Part shown: positions 43,816 through 46,671 of the stretch, piece after piece | Numbering within the stretch: the stretch's first letter is position 1 | Layout: every line of letters begins with the position of its first letter | Source of the DNA: Candidatus Melainabacteria bacterium RIFCSPHIGHO2_02_FULL_34_12 | GTDB lineage: Bacteria; Cyanobacteriota; Vampirovibrionia; 2-02-FULL-35-15 | NCBI GenBank assembly: GCA_001784555.1 | Contig: MFRM01000007.1 | Coordinates: 90,486 to 137,156 of the forward strand | Reading direction: 5' to 3' | Length of the DNA: 46,671 nt | Position numbers and translations under genes: made by a program | Notes under the pieces: generated by a model | The model's input: the letters and a program-made list of their open reading frames with translations, nothing else | What the model was told of the DNA's origin: nothing | Database searches by the model: none

Positions 43816-44583
43816 TTAATCCATTAGCTCATCATCGCCTGCGTTTTTGTGATCAGCTTTTAAAATATAACCTACTCCGCGCACTGTATGAATAAGCCTT
43901 CCAGGACCTAACGCTTCAAGCTTGGTTCTTAAATATCTGACATAAACTTCAATTACATTTGACTCACCCAGAAAATTATATCCCCATACTTTATCGAAAA
44001 TAAATTCTCTGGTTAGGGCTTGCTCAGGATAAAGCATAAATAATCTAAGAAGTGCAAATTCTTTAGCTCTTAAATCTAATTCAGTACCTGATCTTTTAGC
44101 TATTCGTCCGAACTGATCCAGCCACAGATCTTTATATTCCAAGACACCTTCAACTGCCTGGGGTTTTCTCCGTACTATTGCCCTGATCCTTGCTAGCAAC
44201 TCTTCAGTAGCAAAAGGCTTTGTAATATAATCATCTGCACCGCTGTCCAGACTTATAACTTTATCGGACAAAGTATCTTTTCCTGTCAGAACAATTACAG
44301 GCACATCATTACCTTCAGATCTAATTCTTCTTGTAATTTCAAGTCCGTCAATTTCAGGTAAAATCCAGTCCAGAATAATTAAATCTGGTTTAAATTTTTC
44401 TATTTTTTCCAGAGCTTCTTTTCCTGCACCTGCAATATCTACCTGATAACCTTCATAACTAAGTTCAAGCTCAATTAATCTGGCAACCTGAGCTTCATCT
44501 TCAACAATTAGTACTTTTAACGGCCTGCCTACTATGTCGCCCAGTTCAAAATTTTTAGTTTTAGTATTTGCTTTTGATGGCAT
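43816..44583 (-). CDS. OmpR/PhoB-family response regulator
   Basis: 255 residues. Receiver domain at about 22-140: acidic residues in VEDE (28-30), phospho-acceptor Asp72 in LDWILPEIDG, Thr100 and Lys122 in TKPF. The C-terminal winged helix (about 155-240) has DLRAKEFALLRLFM, LTREFIFDKVW, SNVIEVYVRYLRTKLE and HTVRGVGYIL. There is a 20-residue N-terminal extension. No histidine kinase is adjacent, so it is an orphan in this window. A 21-bp palindrome at 44604-44624 lies 21 bases upstream of its start. Confidence 0.93.
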   Translation of the reverse strand: MPSKANTKTKNFELGDIVGRPLKVLIVEDEAQVARLIELELSYEGYQVDIAGAGKEALEKIEKFKPDLIILDWILPEIDGLEITRRIRSEGNDVPVIVLTGKDTLSDKVISLDSGADDYITKPFATEELLARIRAIVRRKPQAVEGVLEYKDLWLDQFGRIAKRSGTELDLRAKEFALLRLFMLYPEQALTREFIFDKVWGYNFLGESNVIEVYVRYLRTKLEALGPGRLIHTVRGVGYILKADHKNAGDDELMD

Positions 44584-44955
44584 TTATTTGTATTACCTAT
44601 ATCAACATTAAATTATTTAATGTTTTATATATTTACCTTCTCTATTATTAACTAAATTTAATATTCATGATTAGAAACATTAAACTCTAAAGGGATACTT
44701 ACCTCATAGATGAGAATTTCTCACCCTTCAGCTTATTGATTTAAAAGACATTCAAATATTAGTTAACTTTGGTTATTTGTCTAAATTTACAGTTAATTCA
44801 CCATGTTTAATTTTATTTTATATGTTTTTTTTTGAAAGATTTTATATGGTTAGTACCTAGGTCTGGCTCTTTAGGATTCTACTTGTTTGAGTTATTTTAG
44901 AACTAACCCTTAGCACTCAGATACAGAATGTACAAACCGAATCGCTTAACGCACT
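44584..44955. other. AT-rich non-coding region
   Basis: No convincing reading frame. The response regulator's promoter should be here (minus). Apart from the palindrome at 44604-44624 nothing else was recognised until the GC-rich element that begins at 44956. Confidence 0.5.
44604..44624. promoter_or_regulatory. 21-bp perfect palindrome upstream of the response regulator gene
   Basis: AACATTAAA-TTA-TTTAATGTT, 9-bp arms, immediately upstream of the start at 44583. An autoregulatory operator or a terminator-like stem are both possible; it is very AT-rich and so weak as an RNA stem. OmpR-type proteins more often use direct repeats, which argues for caution. Confidence 0.45.
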
Positions 44956-45127
44956 CCTTCTAATCTGGGGTGTGTAAAGTTTTCGAGGATGGATACAAGC
45001 GGGTGGCGCCGGAAGGGAAGGGTTCAGAGCGAGGAACTGTGTGACGAAGCTCTGAAGGGCACCTGAAGGCGACAGGACCCGCGCTGTAAAACAACATCCT
45101 CGAATGTTTTACAGACCTTCTAATCTG
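44956..45127 (+). ncRNA. GC-rich structured RNA candidate flanked by direct repeats
   Basis: CCTTCTAATCTG occurs at 44956-44967 and again at 45116-45127. Between them a closing stem pairs 44974-44991 with 45095-45112 (18 positions, one T-T mismatch, two G.T wobbles, a perfect 10-bp run TTCGAGGATG/CATCCTCGAA). Inside are GCGGGT/ACCCGC (44999-45004 with 45077-45082) and TTCAGAGC/GCTCTGAA (45023-45030 with 45049-45056). The G.U wobbles work only on the plus strand, so it is read as +. The segment is much richer in G and C than its surroundings. I found no match to tRNA, tmRNA, RNase P, SRP or 6S consensus by eye. Confidence 0.5.
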
Positions 45128-45139
45128 TTATAAATATAT

Positions 45140-45287
45140 AAAGTGCCTTCCTTCAAATTGGCTATCACGGCAGCAAGCTACCGTGTGTTACGCTAATTTT
45201 ATGCCTTCGGCACCAGTCGGCACTGTCAAGGAAGGCGCTTTGATTTCACTCGCTTATATCCCGGAAGCAAGCTTCCGAGTTTTACGC
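45140..45287. repeat. Array of hairpin repeats ahead of the phosphohexomutase gene
   Basis: Outer inverted copies AAAGTGCCTTCCTTCA (45140-45155) and TCAAGGAAGGCGCTTT (45226-45241) enclose smaller ones. Two related units follow the pattern CGG(c/a)AGCAAGCT(a/t)CCG(t/a)GT-x-TTACGCT at about 45168-45192 and 45262-45287, each with a GG.AGCAAGCT.CC hairpin. They are intergenic and repeat-like. They end 13 bases before the start of the next gene. Confidence 0.65.
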
Positions 45288-45300
45288 TTCGCTCAAATAA

Positions 45301-46671
45301 ATGAATATGCTAAATGAAGACATAAAATTTGGAACTGACGGATGGCGGGCTGTAATAGCCGATAGCTTTACTTTTGAAAATGTCAGGATTACCACCAGAG
45401 CTATTGGTACTTACATCTTAAAAAATGGCAATAAGAGTCTGCCTGTTTTAGTTAGCTATGATCCTCGTTTTCTTGCTAAAGATTTTGCCATATGCTGTAC
45501 AAATGAACTGCTTGAAATGGGTTTAAATGCAAAGCTTTCAAATAGTGTCCTTCCTACACCTGTTGTGGCATTTGCTGCAGCCAGCTCAAATGGCAAAACC
45601 AACGGTGCTATTCAATTTACTGCCAGTCACAATCCTCCTAAATATTGCGGGATTAAATATATTACAGAATATGGCGGTCCTGCCTCAGAGGAAATAACAA
45701 ATAATATTTCAGAATATCTAAAAACGTTTAAATCTGAATCAGAAAAAGAAAACCTCCATAAAAATAAAAAAATAGAATATTTTGATCCTAAGCAGGATTA
45801 TATAAAACATATAAAAGAATTAATAGACTTCAATAAAATAAAATCCTCAGATTTAAAATCTGTTTATGATCCTATTTTTGGAGCAGGAAATAATTATCTG
45901 GATTTTATTCTTAAGGAAGCAGGCTGTGAGGTAATAACCATTCATAATAAATTTGATCCTCTTTTTGGCGGGTTACTTCCAGAACCAAGAGAAGAAAATT
46001 TAAACGAATTAAAAGAAACTGTAATTAAAACTGGGGCAAACCTAGGTCTTAGCACAGACGGAGATGCAGATAGACTGGCAGCCGTAGATGAAAAAGGAAT
46101 ATTTTTCTCTCCAAATCAGATAGTATCAATGTTACTTAGACATTTATATAAAAATAAAAAATTAAAAGGTAGTGTAGTAAGAACTTTATCCACCACACAC
46201 TTAATGGATCATTTGGCTAAAAAATATGGACTTAAAGTCATTGAGACAAAAGTAGGATTTAAATGGATTTGTGAAGAAATGAGAAAAGGAAATGTTTTAA
46301 TAGGTGCTGAAGAGTCCGGCGGAATAAGTATTTTAAATCATATACCAGACAAAGATGCAATTTTAGGGGGACTCTTGCTAGTAGAAATGCTAGCTTATGA
46401 AAAAAAACCACTGAGTGAAATTTATTCAGATACGTTAAAAGACGCTGAATGGATCTGTTTTAATGATAAATTTGATCTGCATATAGATGGAAAGCCAAAA
46501 GAGCAATTAATTTCAAATTTAAAATCCGGGAAAATAAAAGAAGTTAATGGCTTAAAAGTAAGTTCAATTAATACAACTGAAGGTGCTAAATATCTTTTTG
46601 AGGACGGCAGTTGGTTCTTAGCCAGAGCAAGCGGAACAGAACCAATGGCCAGAGTGTATTTCGAAGCTACT
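45301..46671 (+). CDS. Phosphoglucomutase/phosphomannomutase family, 3' end cut by window
   Basis: 457 codons are visible from ATG 45301 (ATG 45307 also possible). FGTDGWRAVIA opens the domain; TASHNPPKYCGIKY near 105 has the phosphoserine; LSTDGDADRLA near 252 binds Mg; GAEESGG near 338 is the sugar-binding loop; RASGTEPMARVYFEA near 442-456 is the phosphate-binding domain. It interconverts hexose 1- and 6-phosphates and may act on glucose, mannose or glucosamine. Only a few C-terminal residues seem lost. It follows the repeat array. Confidence 0.9.
   Translation, partial: MNMLNEDIKFGTDGWRAVIADSFTFENVRITTRAIGTYILKNGNKSLPVLVSYDPRFLAKDFAICCTNELLEMGLNAKLSNSVLPTPVVAFAAASSNGKTNGAIQFTASHNPPKYCGIKYITEYGGPASEEITNNISEYLKTFKSESEKENLHKNKKIEYFDPKQDYIKHIKELIDFNKIKSSDLKSVYDPIFGAGNNYLDFILKEAGCEVITIHNKFDPLFGGLLPEPREENLNELKETVIKTGANLGLSTDGDADRLAAVDEKGIFFSPNQIVSMLLRHLYKNKKLKGSVVRTLSTTHLMDHLAKKYGLKVIETKVGFKWICEEMRKGNVLIGAEESGGISILNHIPDKDAILGGLLLVEMLAYEKKPLSEIYSDTLKDAEWICFNDKFDLHIDGKPKEQLISNLKSGKIKEVNGLKVSSINTTEGAKYLFEDGSWFLARASGTEPMARVYFEAT

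Noticed and set aside
44968-45115. SRP (4.5S) RNA reading of the structured element, because of a CC-GGAA-GG tetraloop near 45009-45016
   Set aside because: The SRP domain IV sequence around the tetraloop (the AGGUC and GCAGC sides) is not present and the stems do not match; only the tetraloop resembles it.

Overview
The window is a dense, AT-rich stretch of bacterial chromosome with small intergenic gaps and about 48 recognisable or plausible protein genes, one intact tRNA, one tRNA remnant and several families of short palindromic repeats. The gene set points to a free-living or gut-type fermentative bacterium that makes peptidoglycan and uses the MEP isoprenoid pathway: murD, ftsW, ftsE/ftsX, ispD/ispE, a murT-like ligase, a membrane-anchored YvcK/CofD protein, an RsbU/RsbV-type switch and a tryptophanase. 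A non-photosynthetic relative of the Cyanobacteria (Melainabacteria-like) would fit the low GC, the membrane-anchored YvcK and the repeat style, but no marker here proves it, so the placement is tentative.

Layout. 1-4718 (minus strand): a partial GXGXG protein, a PHP phosphoesterase, a GT39-type membrane glycosyltransferase and lepA. 4768-7366 (plus): a stand-alone RapZ C-terminal domain translationally coupled to a YvcK-like protein, then a hexapeptide acyltransferase. 7378-11232 (minus): a secreted protein of unknown role, then ispE, ftsX and ftsE, read in the order ftsE-ftsX-ispE. 11342-16719: a GspC/PilP-like membrane protein, a repeat element, an ECF sigma factor with its anti-sigma factor (minus), and, divergently, a STAS anti-anti-sigma factor with a large GAF-GAF-PP2C-HATPase regulator. 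16754-24000: murD-ftsW, fabZ, a prenyl synthase, a DUF212 protein and the minus-strand nrnA-ispD-thrB operon. 24011-34341: HIT, murT, mfd, a SurA-N-like protein and leuB, plsY on the opposite strand, then purM-bcp-YkgJ. 34370-41000: a repeat element, nth, two proteins of unknown role, a tandem LuxR-type HTH regulator, rsmE, an unknown protein with an HExxH motif, and a YyaL-type thioredoxin-fold protein. 41027-46671: tryptophanase, a toxin-antitoxin pair bracketed by tRNA-Pro and a tRNA-Pro fragment, a GNAT protein, an OmpR-type response regulator, a 717-bp non-coding zone, and a phosphohexomutase cut by the window edge.

The most unusual parts are at the right-hand end. A GC-rich, strongly self-complementary segment (44956-45127) looks like a structured RNA or a small mobile RNA element: it has a long closing stem, nested stems and a 12-bp direct repeat on both sides, and I could not assign it to a family. 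The tRNA-Pro/toxin-antitoxin block (42430-43279) has the geometry of a miniature tRNA-targeted island without an integrase. Its distal tRNA remnant lies in the leader of the tryptophanase gene and carries a 17-nt hairpin insertion in the T-loop.

Functional links: FtsE/FtsX, FtsW, MurD, MurT and YvcK all concern cell-wall growth; IspD, IspE and the prenyl synthase feed the lipid carrier; PlsY and FabZ feed membrane lipid; and the sigma/anti-sigma and STAS/phosphatase modules are probably stress circuits. All assignments come from reading motifs by eye; no database search was run.
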